A DNA stretch of 64,000 nt from Spartobacteria bacterium (GCA_003167365.1 PMTM01000006.1:144391-208390), one strand, 5' to 3'; positions 51,152 through 60,451 are shown, numbered from the stretch's first letter. The notes: generated from the sequence alone by a model not told the origin. Made by a program: numbers and translations.

Positions 51152-51724
51152 ATGATTCATCGCTTCAAGACCGCGAAGCACGCGACTCGACAAAGCATCG
51201 AGATTTTCGTCGATCGAATCGAGCAGCTCTTTAATTCGATGGACCCATCACCGTTTCATGAAAAAGATCTCGATCATGACGCTGAAGAATTCATTGTCAG
51301 TTGGGCGCAGGAATATCACCGGCACGACCCGCTGGTTCTGCGAGTTCACGTAAATCAATATCCCACTAATGCCGATGCGCCGCGCCTGATTCAAACCGCG
51401 ATTCACAATTATTTTTCTTATCGACGAAAACTGAACCGGCTCGAGTTCAAGCGACTCTTGAAACAGGGACGAGCCAGTCTCGTCATCGGCATACTTTTTC
51501 TCAGTGCCTGTCTTTTACTGAGCGAGCTGCTTTCGCGCAAAGAGCATGGAACGCTCCTGACTCTAGTCCGTGAAAGCCTGACCATTGGCGGCTGGGTCGC
51601 GATGTGGCGACCGCTGCAAATTTTTCTCTATGACTGGTGGCCGCTTCGGCGGGTCGGGCATATCTACGAAAAATTAAGTCATGCGCCGGTTGAATTGCGG
51701 AGGCCAGCTTCCGGCCATCATTGA
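51152..51724 (+). CDS. Conserved membrane-associated hypothetical protein
   Basis: 190 residues. A soluble N-terminal part has IEIFVDRIEQLFNSMDPSPFHEKDLDHDAEEFIVSWA, a pattern I associate with an uncharacterised bacterial family, followed by LVLRVHVN strands. Two hydrophobic segments (about 111-128 and 138-160) and a charged tail (WWPLRRVGHIYEKL) follow. No enzyme motif. The next gene starts 6 bases after its stop, so the two form a unit. Function unknown. Confidence 0.7.
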   Translation: MIHRFKTAKHATRQSIEIFVDRIEQLFNSMDPSPFHEKDLDHDAEEFIVSWAQEYHRHDPLVLRVHVNQYPTNADAPRLIQTAIHNYFSYRRKLNRLEFKRLLKQGRASLVIGILFLSACLLLSELLSRKEHGTLLTLVRESLTIGGWVAMWRPLQIFLYDWWPLRRVGHIYEKLSHAPVELRRPASGHH

Positions 51725-51730
51725 TTTTTT

Positions 51731-52090
51731 ATGACTGAAGACATCTTGTTCAAATTTCAGAACCTGGAGATCACATTGACAAAGCTCATGATCTCATTTT
51801 ACGAGGAGAAAATTGTTGTTCCGCTTAAAGATATCGAATCGTACCATTTAAAATGGTATCTCCACGATCCCATCTTCGGTAAGAAATGGTGGTACCTGGT
51901 GCTCACGGTCGACCTCAAAGATGGAGGGCAAGAGTCCGCTTCAGTCGCCGTAGCCAGATTCAATTATGTTACGGATGAGCATGAATTAAGGCAGGACGTC
52001 CAAGCCAAAATTACAGACGCAATAAACATGTCGCTCTCGAATATTTCCAATCCCCCCAGTTCATCATCCTCAGCAGCAGTTTCAAAATGA
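51731..52090 (+). CDS. Small hypothetical protein
   Basis: 119 residues, probably cytosolic and beta-rich at first (FKFQNLEITLTKLMISFYEEKIVVPLKDIESY region), with HLKWYLHDPIFGKKWWYLVLTVDLKDGG in the middle and a Ser-rich end (SNPPSSSSSAAVSK). It looks like a small PH-like or DUF domain but I cannot name it. It starts 6 bases after the previous stop. The 159-base gap after it shows nothing callable. Confidence 0.6.
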   Translation: MTEDILFKFQNLEITLTKLMISFYEEKIVVPLKDIESYHLKWYLHDPIFGKKWWYLVLTVDLKDGGQESASVAVARFNYVTDEHELRQDVQAKITDAINMSLSNISNPPSSSSSAAVSK

Positions 52091-52249
52091 GACGCGCGTT
52101 TTGCCCGAGCTTTTAGACGGGAAACGGATGTGAATGATCCATGCTTGATGGAAGCCGGAGAGAACTAGTCCGCTATAGATGAAAGATGTTTGCGCGCGGC
52201 GACACATGTCTCCATATCTTGCTGCCAGTTTCGCGCAGCGCGCTCTCGT

Positions 52250-53161
52250 TCAATCTCGACTCTTGTTCGGACGCGCCAGCGCGTCGATGTAAACATCCAT
52301 CTGTTGGCCAACGTAGATGGGCAGATTCCCGCGCTCAAAACTATAGATGGCTTGCAAGACTCTTGTGTCCACCCGCTCGGTACTCTCGCCGGTGAGTGAG
52401 ACCTTCGGAATCACATAGGGTTCGAATCGGACGAATGTAAGAGGTGTGTTGATCGCCTTGTTGCCGCGCAGATAACCGACTGCGGTGGCCGTCTGCTGAA
52501 CTCGCCAGGCGTCGTTTTCGTCCACATCTACGCGCACATTCATCGGCTCGGTGCCGCCGAACAAAATCAGCGGCTGCGCCAGCACACCGGTGGGCGCAAA
52601 TTCGCCGAGATGAATTTTCAGCTGCAAGACCTGGCCATCCAGTGGCGCCCGCACCGTCAGCCTTTCAAGGTCGGTCTTGGCCGCGTCCAAATTTGCCTGG
52701 GCCTGCACGAACTGCGCTTCCGCCGTACGCGCCGCGTTTTGCCGGGTCTGGAGATCTTCCAGGCTGATCACTTTTTTTTGCACGAGTTCATCGCCGAGTT
52801 TGAGCTCATACTTTGCTTGTTCCATTTGGGCTTTGGCTGCGGCCACCGCGGCCGTGTCGGTCGCAATAAGGGCGCGCTGGGCGCGGTCATCGATGGTGAA
52901 GAGTGGGTCGCCTGCCTTCACCTGGCTTCCGATCTGCACGTAGATTTTCGAAACAATCCCCGCGATCTGCGTGCCGATGGCGATGTTTTCCGTGTTGGCT
53001 TCGACCAGGCCCGCGCCAGCCACGAAAGTTTGATACGACGGCGCCGGCGGTTCCGAAACCATCGGCGTAGGGACCAGGGTATGGGCACTGCGGACGGCAG
53101 CGAGAATCCCAAGAGCCACTCCGACGAGCGCGAGAGCTGACAGTACATATTTGCGAATCAT
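52250..53161 (-). CDS. ABC exporter periplasmic adaptor (HlyD/DevB-like)
   Basis: 303 residues: an N-terminal membrane anchor (5-25), a lipoyl-like half (IVSKIYVQIGSQVKAGDPLFTID), a coiled-coil hairpin (about 108-170, AAKAQMEQAKYELKLGDELVQKK... QAQANLDAAK) and the returning lipoyl strand RLTVRAPLDGQVLQLKIHLGE. It bridges an inner-membrane ABC permease to an outer-membrane channel. It is the last gene of a three-gene minus-strand unit, permease-ATPase-adaptor, like devBCA. No TolC-type gene is seen in the window. Confidence 0.9.
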   Translation of the reverse strand: MIRKYVLSALALVGVALGILAAVRSAHTLVPTPMVSEPPAPSYQTFVAGAGLVEANTENIAIGTQIAGIVSKIYVQIGSQVKAGDPLFTIDDRAQRALIATDTAAVAAAKAQMEQAKYELKLGDELVQKKVISLEDLQTRQNAARTAEAQFVQAQANLDAAKTDLERLTVRAPLDGQVLQLKIHLGEFAPTGVLAQPLILFGGTEPMNVRVDVDENDAWRVQQTATAVGYLRGNKAINTPLTFVRFEPYVIPKVSLTGESTERVDTRVLQAIYSFERGNLPIYVGQQMDVYIDALARPNKSRD

Positions 53162-53170
53162 AATTTTCTC

Positions 53171-53929
53171 CTAAACAACCTGGTTTGACATCGCCTTTAG
53201 TTTGCTGGGTGAATCAACCACTTGAGTGATGCGGCCGTCTTCCATCTCCGCGATGCGATCGGCGAATTCGAAAATGCGCGAGTCGTGCGTCACCACGACC
53301 AGCGCGCGGTTCTCAGCCCGCCCCAGCCGCCGCATCAATTCCATGACCTTGTGACCGGTCTCGCCGTCCAGCGCGCTGGTTGGTTCGTCGCAAACGATCA
53401 AGCGCGGTTGATGAACCAGTGAACGGGCGATCGCCACTCGCTGCTGCTGGCCGCCCGATAGGTCCTGCGGGAAAGAGCGCACCATGCGGTCGTCAAACCC
53501 TACCTCCACCAGAATCTTACTCGCCTGGGACACGGCGGCGGTTGGCTTCATGCCGTTAATAATCAACGGCGTCGCCACGTTCTCCGCCGTAGTTAATGAG
53601 GGAATCAGGTTAAAGGCTTGAAAGACGAAGCCAATGTTGACGCCGCGGAAGGAGGTCGTCTCGTCTTCGCTCATCCGGTTGTAGTCCTGCGCGAAAACGG
53701 TGCAGTCTCCGCCATCGCGGCGAAGGACACCGGCGATGACCGAGATGAGCGTCGTCTTTCCGCAACCGGAGGGACCGACGAGCATGAGCAATTCCCCATT
53801 ACGAACCTCCAAATCCACGCCGCGCAGAGCTTTTACCGCGGCGTTACCGGTGCCGAACGTCTTGGTTAGTCCGTCACAACGGACGGCAACCTCGACTTGC
53901 TTTGGTGTTCCGTTATTACTCGCGGTCAT
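53171..53929 (-). CDS. ABC exporter ATPase (MacB/DevA-like)
   Basis: 252 residues. Walker A GPSGCGKTT, Q-loop FVFQAFNLIPSLT, signature LSGGQQQRVAIARSLV, Walker B LIVCDEPTSALDG and switch His in VVTHDSRIF. The QAFNLIPSLT form and the short length are typical of LolD/MacB-type ATPases, which use mechanotransmission rather than classic transport. It lies 3 bases after the permease stop and 9 bases before the adaptor gene. Substrate unknown. Confidence 0.94.
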   Translation of the reverse strand: MTASNNGTPKQVEVAVRCDGLTKTFGTGNAAVKALRGVDLEVRNGELLMLVGPSGCGKTTLISVIAGVLRRDGGDCTVFAQDYNRMSEDETTSFRGVNIGFVFQAFNLIPSLTTAENVATPLIINGMKPTAAVSQASKILVEVGFDDRMVRSFPQDLSGGQQQRVAIARSLVHQPRLIVCDEPTSALDGETGHKVMELMRRLGRAENRALVVVTHDSRIFEFADRIAEMEDGRITQVVDSPSKLKAMSNQVV

Positions 53930-53932
53930 AAC

Positions 53933-55090
53933 CTAGCTTCGAAACACAACGGCGGGCTCCAGCTTCATTACCTTCCGAATACTTAAGGCCGCGGAACTCA
54001 AACAGATGACCAGCACCGCCATCGCGCTAACTACCAACAATTGCCAGGGCAGGCGGAAGGCCAGTTGCGTGCGCGCACCGATAAGCATGCCCCAAGCGGA
54101 TGCCGCGCCAACTCCCAGGCCGTAACCGACACCGCCGACCACCAATGCTTGAAGGAGGATCATCCGCAAAAGCATTCCGTTCTTAGCTCCCATGGCCTTC
54201 AGCGTTCCGAAGTAACGCAGGTTATCGAGGGTGAAGTTGTAGAAGGTCTGGCCCGAAATGGCCACCCCCACCAGAAAGCCCAATGCCACCGCAGTCAGGA
54301 AATTGATCGGCATTCCGGTGTATTTGAGGTAGTAGAGAAACGTCACCATTTTGAACTCGTCGCGCGTGTAGGCCCGCATCGCCGTGGCGCGCTCGATGCG
54401 CTGACACAAAGCATGCAAATCCTGACCTGGCTTTGCTTTGACCGTGACAAACGAGAGCAGCAAACGCTGGGAGGGGGCGAATGATGTGGCCGAGGAATAG
54501 GTCGTATAAATAACCGGATTGGTTTGGAAAGTTTGCGTGACCCTGCAGATGCCGACGACGACCGACCAGTTGTCGTTGAGCTCCATTTCATCCCCCACTT
54601 GGAGAGGGACTCTCTTTCCGCCGGGCAGTATATGCGCCAGTTTCCCTGCCGCGCCATCTGCATCCACGATCACGCCGCCGCTCTTCCGGAGGTTCCACAG
54701 ATTTCCTGTCACCATGCTCGGCGGTCCGCCCATGAGAGTTTCATCGTCCAAACCGATGATAGTGCATGATTGGTAGGTGCCATCGGTTCGACGCGCGGCC
54801 AGCGATCCTTTATAGAGCGGCACCGCCCACTGAACTCCTTCCACGCCGCGCACGCGCAGAACCATTGTGTCCTGCATCGGGCGGATGTCGTCGATGTATT
54901 TCACCTGAGGATCGACGACCCAGATGTCCGGCAATCCCACGTCCGAAAGGAAACTGAAAGTGCGCGTCATTATCCCCGCAAAAATGGCCGACTGCTGCGT
55001 GATGAGCAGCGAGGCGAAGGTCAGCCCGATGACGATGCCGATGTATTTCGCTCGATCCCCGAGCAGCATTTTTAGAGCGATGAATCCCAT
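53933..55090 (-). CDS. ABC exporter permease (FtsX/DevC-like)
   Basis: 385 residues, four transmembrane helices in the MacB/DevC pattern: one at about 14-36, a large extracytoplasmic domain (about 40-245) and three clustered at about 260-380. The end LSIRKVMKLEPAVVFR is the standard FtsX/MacB C-terminus. The extracytoplasmic domain contacts the adaptor. First gene of the operon; the 319-base gap upstream would contain the promoter. DevBCA-type exporters move glycolipids or peptides; the cargo here is open. Confidence 0.9.
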   Translation of the reverse strand: MGFIALKMLLGDRAKYIGIVIGLTFASLLITQQSAIFAGIMTRTFSFLSDVGLPDIWVVDPQVKYIDDIRPMQDTMVLRVRGVEGVQWAVPLYKGSLAARRTDGTYQSCTIIGLDDETLMGGPPSMVTGNLWNLRKSGGVIVDADGAAGKLAHILPGGKRVPLQVGDEMELNDNWSVVVGICRVTQTFQTNPVIYTTYSSATSFAPSQRLLLSFVTVKAKPGQDLHALCQRIERATAMRAYTRDEFKMVTFLYYLKYTGMPINFLTAVALGFLVGVAISGQTFYNFTLDNLRYFGTLKAMGAKNGMLLRMILLQALVVGGVGYGLGVGAASAWGMLIGARTQLAFRLPWQLLVVSAMAVLVICLSSAALSIRKVMKLEPAVVFRS

Positions 55091-55409
55091 TAGTCGTTCG
55101 AGTTAACGCAGGATTCTAAAGCGCCTCGATGGGATCGCTAACTGTTGCTTGGCATTCATTCACCTAATCTTGGCATCGCCCAAGCGCTTTTTTTAGGTTG
55201 ATCGTGATCGAGATTTAGCAAGAACAAGAGTTCCGGTCGGCCCGGTTCCAGGCGGATCGATGCTGAAGGTCTTGGTTCCGATGAGCGTCGACCCGATCGG
55301 GCTGCAAATGCCGGGCACAGCTGACATCCTATTCATCTCAGACTTCCCAGAGCGGCCCTTATCGCAAGTCTACACCCTTGGGCCGTAGCAAACGCCTGAG
55401 GCGCGTTTT
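55091..55409. other. Non-coding gap between exporter and cytochrome genes
   Basis: 319 bases upstream of the exporter operon and downstream of the nine-heme gene. I see a GC-rich imperfect hairpin AAACGCCTGAGGCGCGTTTTTT at 55388-55409 (terminator-like on the plus strand) and no protein-like open frame. It probably carries the exporter promoter, which I cannot define. Confidence 0.4.
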
Positions 55410-56951
55410 TTACTTTTCGAGTTGGCGGAGTTTCAAATAAATCGCCAGTATCAGGAATCCGATCAGGGCTATGCTCGCAGCCAAACCGACCTGCCGATAC
55501 TTGTATTCTTCGTGCGCTTTGTCGACCAGAGTGTCCGTGCGCTGAATGGCCTCTTCTCCCGGCAGCGCCACCTGCTGGAAAGTATCCCGGCTGAACGAAT
55601 GCACGTACGTTCGCGACTTCTTCAGATTATCTGTAAGATCGGTTAACTGGTTGTTGATCGGCTCCACATCCAGACCTTTGGCAGCGAGCTTCTCGGAGAT
55701 TGCACCAAACCTAGTCTGCGCCTCGTCCATTCGTGTGATCGTTTGGTGAAAATAATCTGCCGTGGGGATGCATTTGGGATCGTCCTTGGCATACTGGCGA
55801 TGGCAATCACCGCACAAGGCTCCCGGCGCCGACGACAGCATCGAATCGTGCGTCTTGGCGATAGCATGGTCGCCATGACACTTGCCGCATTCCGGCCAGT
55901 TATGGCTATCGAACGCCTGCTTGTGTTTGCTGCCGTCGAACAGGCTCGCGTTGGCCGAATGGCACAGACTGCAACTCCTGCTCACCCCCGCGACACCGGG
56001 CGGGCTGGCGGCGTGGTTGCCGTGGCAAGTGTTGCATGCGGGCGCGCCCAGATCGCCGCGTTCGAGCAGCGCCCGGCCATGCACGCTGGTGCGATATTCT
56101 GCAAGCTGAGTCGTAGGCAGCGGCGAGCCATCCGCACGCGTGAACCCGGCCATGGTGGTGGCATTGGCGTGGCACGCGCCGCACGTTTCCGGCACGCGTT
56201 GGGCGTAGACTTTTGACTGCGGATCTTTCGCCGGACGAATGCCATGGACGCCATGGCAACTGATGCATTGCGGCGCGCGACTGTCATGCTTCTCCAGCAG
56301 AGTTAGGCCGTGCGGACTGCTCTTGAATTTTGCCAACTGATCGGTGGGCAGCGCGGGATTGAACTGATGCATGAAGGTTGGATCGGAATGGCAGCGCGCG
56401 CAGAACTGAACGATCCACTCACGATTGGCTTGGCGGCCGCTCTCCGGCCATTCCTTGACGAAAGCGTGACCGAACGCAGCGGTGGGATCGCCGCCGTGGC
56501 AACCGGCACACGAGAGTCCTCGACGAAAATGAGTGTCCTCGACGATCTCTTTTAGGTTCATGTGCGACGGCGGCGAATGGTGCGAATCAGATCCGAGAGT
56601 AAAGAGATCTTCGGATGATTGAGTTTCCGAGTCGCTGTGGCACAAGATGCAATTGTTTTGCAGGACCAGTTCCATTTTTTGTGGGCGCAGTTGCAGCGCT
56701 AGCAGCAGTCCCAAATGCTCCGGCCGTGTGACGACCTTCTTTTGCACCACTTGGTTGAGCAGCTCTTTCAGATTGTCGTTGAGGCCGTTGAAATAGGTCC
56801 GCTGCTCTTGGGTGATAATCGGTTTGCCGTCCTTATCTTTTGCATCGAGCATCGCGGCCAGCTCCGGACTTGTGCCGGCGGAACTTTGCTCTGCGGCAAA
56901 AGTGGCGGCCAGAATCAGAAGAATGCCAACGATGATCGGAATAGTCCTCAA
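55410..56951 (-). CDS. Nine-heme membrane-anchored cytochrome c
   Basis: 513 residues with a signal peptide (1-20) and one C-terminal transmembrane anchor (about 485-505, ASIALIGFLILAIYLKL). Nine CxxCH heme motifs lie at about residues 101, 148, 184, 229, 257, 306, 327, 355 and 380. Several non-motif His (DSHH, SPHGL, SVHGR) may be distal ligands. Its ATG overlaps the cytochrome b stop (ATGA, 56948-56951), so it is made together with cytochrome b and Rieske and probably replaces cytochrome c1. A helical region without hemes (about 410-480) precedes the anchor. Confidence 0.93.
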   Translation of the reverse strand: MRTIPIIVGILLILAATFAAEQSSAGTSPELAAMLDAKDKDGKPIITQEQRTYFNGLNDNLKELLNQVVQKKVVTRPEHLGLLLALQLRPQKMELVLQNNCILCHSDSETQSSEDLFTLGSDSHHSPPSHMNLKEIVEDTHFRRGLSCAGCHGGDPTAAFGHAFVKEWPESGRQANREWIVQFCARCHSDPTFMHQFNPALPTDQLAKFKSSPHGLTLLEKHDSRAPQCISCHGVHGIRPAKDPQSKVYAQRVPETCGACHANATTMAGFTRADGSPLPTTQLAEYRTSVHGRALLERGDLGAPACNTCHGNHAASPPGVAGVSRSCSLCHSANASLFDGSKHKQAFDSHNWPECGKCHGDHAIAKTHDSMLSSAPGALCGDCHRQYAKDDPKCIPTADYFHQTITRMDEAQTRFGAISEKLAAKGLDVEPINNQLTDLTDNLKKSRTYVHSFSRDTFQQVALPGEEAIQRTDTLVDKAHEEYKYRQVGLAASIALIGFLILAIYLKLRQLEK

Positions 56952-58219
56952 ATTCCACCTTTCTCATCAGCGCGCGAACGCATGAAATATGAAGCGGTAA
57001 TGGCGATCGCCGCGATGACGACCGAGATGACGCCGGCCAGCAGATAAGAAACACCCACAAAACCATGCAGTGCCATCTGCAACAGCGCCGCGCCGGTGAG
57101 CACAAACCAGCGATGTTCGAACCGCCAGTATCGAATAGCAATGACCACTGCGCCCGCAACCAAAGTCCACGATGCGCAGACCCGCGCCGATCTGTGCACC
57201 AAAGCCAAGTCATTGCCTGGTCCGCTTGCTCCGATGTCCCAACCCATCAGGGTCAGGTAGGTCAGGAACAGGATCGCCGCCCAGCCGAAATCGCTGAAAG
57301 CCGGTGAAGGCTTGTCTCGACGGGCACGCTGGTCGAGCCAGGGAATGATGGCCCAGATGGCCAGCAAAACAGTGATCAACAACAAGCAGACTTGCGGTCC
57401 CTCGAGACCGAAAAAGTGCGGTGGAAATTCTTTCAGCAATTGATACTCCCAGAGGAAATACCATTCCGGTTTTATGCCGGCATAGGCCGGCGCCATTGCG
57501 TCCGCCTTCGAACCCAGTTCCCAATCCATCCCCGGAATACCCGGTCCGTAGGGGAGGAACACCGCCAACGTTACCAGCAACATCAAACAAGCCAGCCACA
57601 ACAACACGTCGCGCAGGGCAAAACTGGGAAAGAATTTCATGCCACGGGGCGCTACTTTGGCGCTGATAGGCAGAGCCATGCCTTGCCGTTGAATGAACAG
57701 CAGGTGCAGACTGATTACGCCGACGAACGCCAATGGCAGGATCACCACGTGGGCGGCGAAGAAGCGATACAACGTATTGATGGTGACATCCTGCCCGCCG
57801 CGCAACACTTGTAACAGCCAGTCGCCTATCAACGGCACCGAGCGCACGATATTGGTGCCGACCGTCGTTGCGAAGAAAGCCAGCTTGTTCCACGGCAACA
57901 GATAGCCGGAGAAACCGAAACCGAGCGTCAGCAGAAACAAGATGTAACCGGAAACCCACGTCAGTTCGCGCGGCGGGCGATAGGCCTTCAGCATCATGGT
58001 GCTGAACATGTGGAGCACCAGCGAAATGATCATCAAATGCGCGCTCCAACTGTGCACCGAACGTATTAGCCAGCCGAAGGGGACCTTGGTTGTGAGAAAA
58101 CGAATGCTCTCGTAGGCGGTCGCTTCGCCAGGCTGGAAGTACATGAGCAGCAGCACCCCGGTGACAACCTGGACAATGAAAAAGAACATGGTGATCCCGC
58201 CGAGGTAATACCAGCCCAT
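56948..58219 (-). CDS. Cytochrome b (fused b6/subunit IV type)
   Basis: 423 residues from the first standard start, ATG 58219. Quinol-oxidising subunit of a bc/b6f-type complex with about nine to eleven transmembrane helices. Heme ligands are in SVHSWSAHLMI and FFAAHVVI / ISLHLLF; the Qo motif PEWY is present (KPEWYFLWEYQLL). The second part extends beyond subunit IV with extra helices. Family-typical sequence (LTPLLEFLRHKQVPLGSHW) continues upstream of the ATG in the same frame to about 58351 without any ATG, GTG or TTG, so a non-standard start is likely. The 3' end overlaps the nine-heme gene. Confidence 0.92.
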   Translation of the reverse strand: MGWYYLGGITMFFFIVQVVTGVLLLMYFQPGEATAYESIRFLTTKVPFGWLIRSVHSWSAHLMIISLVLHMFSTMMLKAYRPPRELTWVSGYILFLLTLGFGFSGYLLPWNKLAFFATTVGTNIVRSVPLIGDWLLQVLRGGQDVTINTLYRFFAAHVVILPLAFVGVISLHLLFIQRQGMALPISAKVAPRGMKFFPSFALRDVLLWLACLMLLVTLAVFLPYGPGIPGMDWELGSKADAMAPAYAGIKPEWYFLWEYQLLKEFPPHFFGLEGPQVCLLLITVLLAIWAIIPWLDQRARRDKPSPAFSDFGWAAILFLTYLTLMGWDIGASGPGNDLALVHRSARVCASWTLVAGAVVIAIRYWRFEHRWFVLTGAALLQMALHGFVGVSYLLAGVISVVIAAIAITASYFMRSRADEKGGI

Positions 58220-58334
58220 CCAGTGTGACCCCAGCGGTACCTGCTTGTGACGCAGGAATTCCAGCAGCGGCGTCAGTTGATAACGCCGATCCAGCCAGCC
58301 GCGCAGCCCTCCAACCTTGCCGGCGCCGTTTATG

Positions 58335-58805
58335 TCAGGCTCTTCCTTCAGAAATTACAATTCCCCCATCCGGTTGCCGTTGGACTGCATATTCGGGCAG
58401 CGGCTGAGGCGGCGGCCCAGACAACACGCGACCGTTGAGATCGTAGCGGCCATCATGGCAAGGACACCAGATGATCGATTGGCCTGGCAAGTAACTAACC
58501 GTGCAACCTTCGTGCGTGCACTTGGCGCTGAAGGCCAACAGTTTTTGATCTTGAGATTGCAAAACGATTACGCGTTGCCCGCTCACCGGGACGATGACAA
58601 ATTTATTTTGCTCGAGCTTGGCAGTCTCTTCGCGGGTCAAACGCGTTGGTCCCGTGGTCCCGGATTGCGGCAACGGCTTGAGATAACGAATCACCGGATA
58701 AGCGATACTGGCCAGCCAGCCGAGGATGGTCGCGCCCAACAGAAGATCCAGAAAGTCACGGCGCGACGTTTTCGAATCGGAAGCTATACGGGTCTGTTCC
58801 TCCAT
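58335..58805 (-). CDS. Rieske iron-sulfur protein
   Basis: 156 residues. An N-terminal SRRDFLDLLLGATILG segment with twin arginine and membrane helix serves as a Tat-type anchor. The [2Fe-2S] binding loops are intact: CTHEGC and CPCHDG (C-x-H and C-x2-H). It passes electrons from menaquinol to the c-type cytochrome. Its end overlaps the upstream extension of cytochrome b by about 17 bases if that uses a start near 58351. Gene order Rieske-cytochrome b-cytochrome c is the classical one. 58806-58966 before it carries nothing visible. Confidence 0.95.
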   Translation of the reverse strand: MEEQTRIASDSKTSRRDFLDLLLGATILGWLASIAYPVIRYLKPLPQSGTTGPTRLTREETAKLEQNKFVIVPVSGQRVIVLQSQDQKLLAFSAKCTHEGCTVSYLPGQSIIWCPCHDGRYDLNGRVLSGPPPQPLPEYAVQRQPDGGIVISEGRA

Positions 58806-58966
58806 TTCGGATATCCTGATGCCGACAACTCAGCCGCGGGCAAAAACTCTCATCGCGTTAGAAGACTGTTTTTCTCGTCTGGAAACTACCTCTGACAGCA
58901 CACTAACAATATCCTGTCTGGGCGAGCAAAAAAGCTGCGCATTTTTTCGGAACCTATCGTTCAACG

Positions 58967-60451
58967 TCATTTCTGAATCCCGCCGGTGTGGCACTCGGTG
59001 CAGGAGAACTCGGCATACTCCGCATCGATATGCACGAAATCGTGACCTTTCGCATTCACTTGCTCGAGCTGTTGGCCGCTGCCCTGCGCGAGAATAAGAT
59101 GACATGACCTGCAATCACTTGCCTTGATCGACATCTTGCCATCGGCTGCCGTGTGTTTGCCGTCGTGGCAGCGGAAGCAGCCGTCCCAGTTTTTGTGGCC
59201 GACAAAATCCGGATGGGTGCGCCAATCAAGTTTCACTTCCGGGAAAAAATTGGCGCGATAGATCGCTTGCGTTTCATTGATAAGACGATCCGCTTGCACG
59301 GGGTCCGGATAAGCTTCGTGCAAAGACGAAGCGATTTTTTGGAGAGCTTCAGTCTTGGTCGTGTATGGCTGAACAAGCGCCGCCACCACTTTCGACTTAG
59401 CCCAAGGGATGCCTGGATCGATCCTGCCGGTGGCCATGGCGAGCTCAACCGCGTCGTTAGGCGTATGCGTTTTGTGCGCGGGGCGGCTGTGACAATCCAT
59501 GCAGTCCATCCGGCGAATACGGTATTGGGAAGGATCCCCCTTAAAGTCTGGGGTTCGGTACTCGGTGATGACGCCCTTGTCGTTTGTCATTCGCACCCAC
59601 GGAATGGAGAGGAGCCGATCGTCTGTCGCGATGTATTCGATCTTGTTCGCGATATTCATGTGCCAATGAATGCCGCCCTCGGGGCCATTCGACGGGTCGC
59701 CGCCCCCAACGTTGAGCAAAAGACGCACAGTGAAAGGCGTGTTCTTCTCGTCAGAAAGAAAATGGCGGTAGGTTCGCTCGACGCTACCGGCATATTTGTT
59801 TGGCCAATGGCATTGCTCGCAAATTGCCTGCGCCGGTCGCGGGTTGACTGCTGTGACGTAGATCGGACGCTCAAAATCGTTTGCCACCGTGTGATAGAGC
59901 TGTTTCACGCCGTTGATCTTGGTCTTGAAATAAGCGGCCGCGCCGGGGCCGACATGGCACGCGACGCATTCTACTTTCGCATGGGCCGCATGCTGCGATG
60001 CAACAAACTCCGGCTCCATTGGTAAATGACAGGTCTGGCCACAGAATTGCACGGACTCGGTGTACTGGTACGTCTGGTAACTACCCAGAGCAGTTAGAAA
60101 CAGGAAGCCGACACTACAAGCGGCAAAAACAGCCAGGATCTTCCGGTCACGGGGCCGCGATAAGTCGATCCTGAGCACGCGCGGGGCCGCGCCGCGCAAA
60201 GCCCGGCCTTCCGCACGCCGTTGAAGCAACACACCGATTGCGATAAGAGCGACGCCGAGAATGAAGAACCCGGGCGCCACGACGTAGGCGAGAATGCCGA
60301 CGTATGGGTTGCGATGACCAGCGAACTGATCGATTGCGACAAGGAGGAGAAAGGCGAATAGCGCGCTGGTGCCAAGCACGATCCCAGCCCAGCTAAGCCA
60401 GTTACGAAAGAGGCGCTTAAAGGAGCGTGGCTTCGCCAAGTTATCACTCAT
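58967..60451 (-). CDS. NapC/NirT-like heptaheme cytochrome with membrane module
   Basis: 494 residues. Three hydrophobic helices (about 20-42, 50-75, 105-123) precede the cytochrome part. Seven heme motifs are visible: an N-terminal CGQTCH (C-x3-C-H, as in NapC/NrfH proteins with the MEPEF sequence after it) and six CxxCH (CVACH, CEQCH, CMDCH, CFRCH, CRSCH, CTECH). NapC/NirT proteins oxidise menaquinol and pass electrons to periplasmic partners; this one is about twice the usual length, with extra hemes at the C-terminus. It lies directly upstream of the Rieske gene and likely works with it. Confidence 0.92.
   Translation of the reverse strand: MSDNLAKPRSFKRLFRNWLSWAGIVLGTSALFAFLLLVAIDQFAGHRNPYVGILAYVVAPGFFILGVALIAIGVLLQRRAEGRALRGAAPRVLRIDLSRPRDRKILAVFAACSVGFLFLTALGSYQTYQYTESVQFCGQTCHLPMEPEFVASQHAAHAKVECVACHVGPGAAAYFKTKINGVKQLYHTVANDFERPIYVTAVNPRPAQAICEQCHWPNKYAGSVERTYRHFLSDEKNTPFTVRLLLNVGGGDPSNGPEGGIHWHMNIANKIEYIATDDRLLSIPWVRMTNDKGVITEYRTPDFKGDPSQYRIRRMDCMDCHSRPAHKTHTPNDAVELAMATGRIDPGIPWAKSKVVAALVQPYTTKTEALQKIASSLHEAYPDPVQADRLINETQAIYRANFFPEVKLDWRTHPDFVGHKNWDGCFRCHDGKHTAADGKMSIKASDCRSCHLILAQGSGQQLEQVNAKGHDFVHIDAEYAEFSCTECHTGGIQK

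Noticed and set aside
55388-55412. Hairpin followed by T6 as a rho-independent terminator
   Set aside because: The T-run is on the plus strand, while both neighbouring genes are on the minus strand; the stem is also imperfect.
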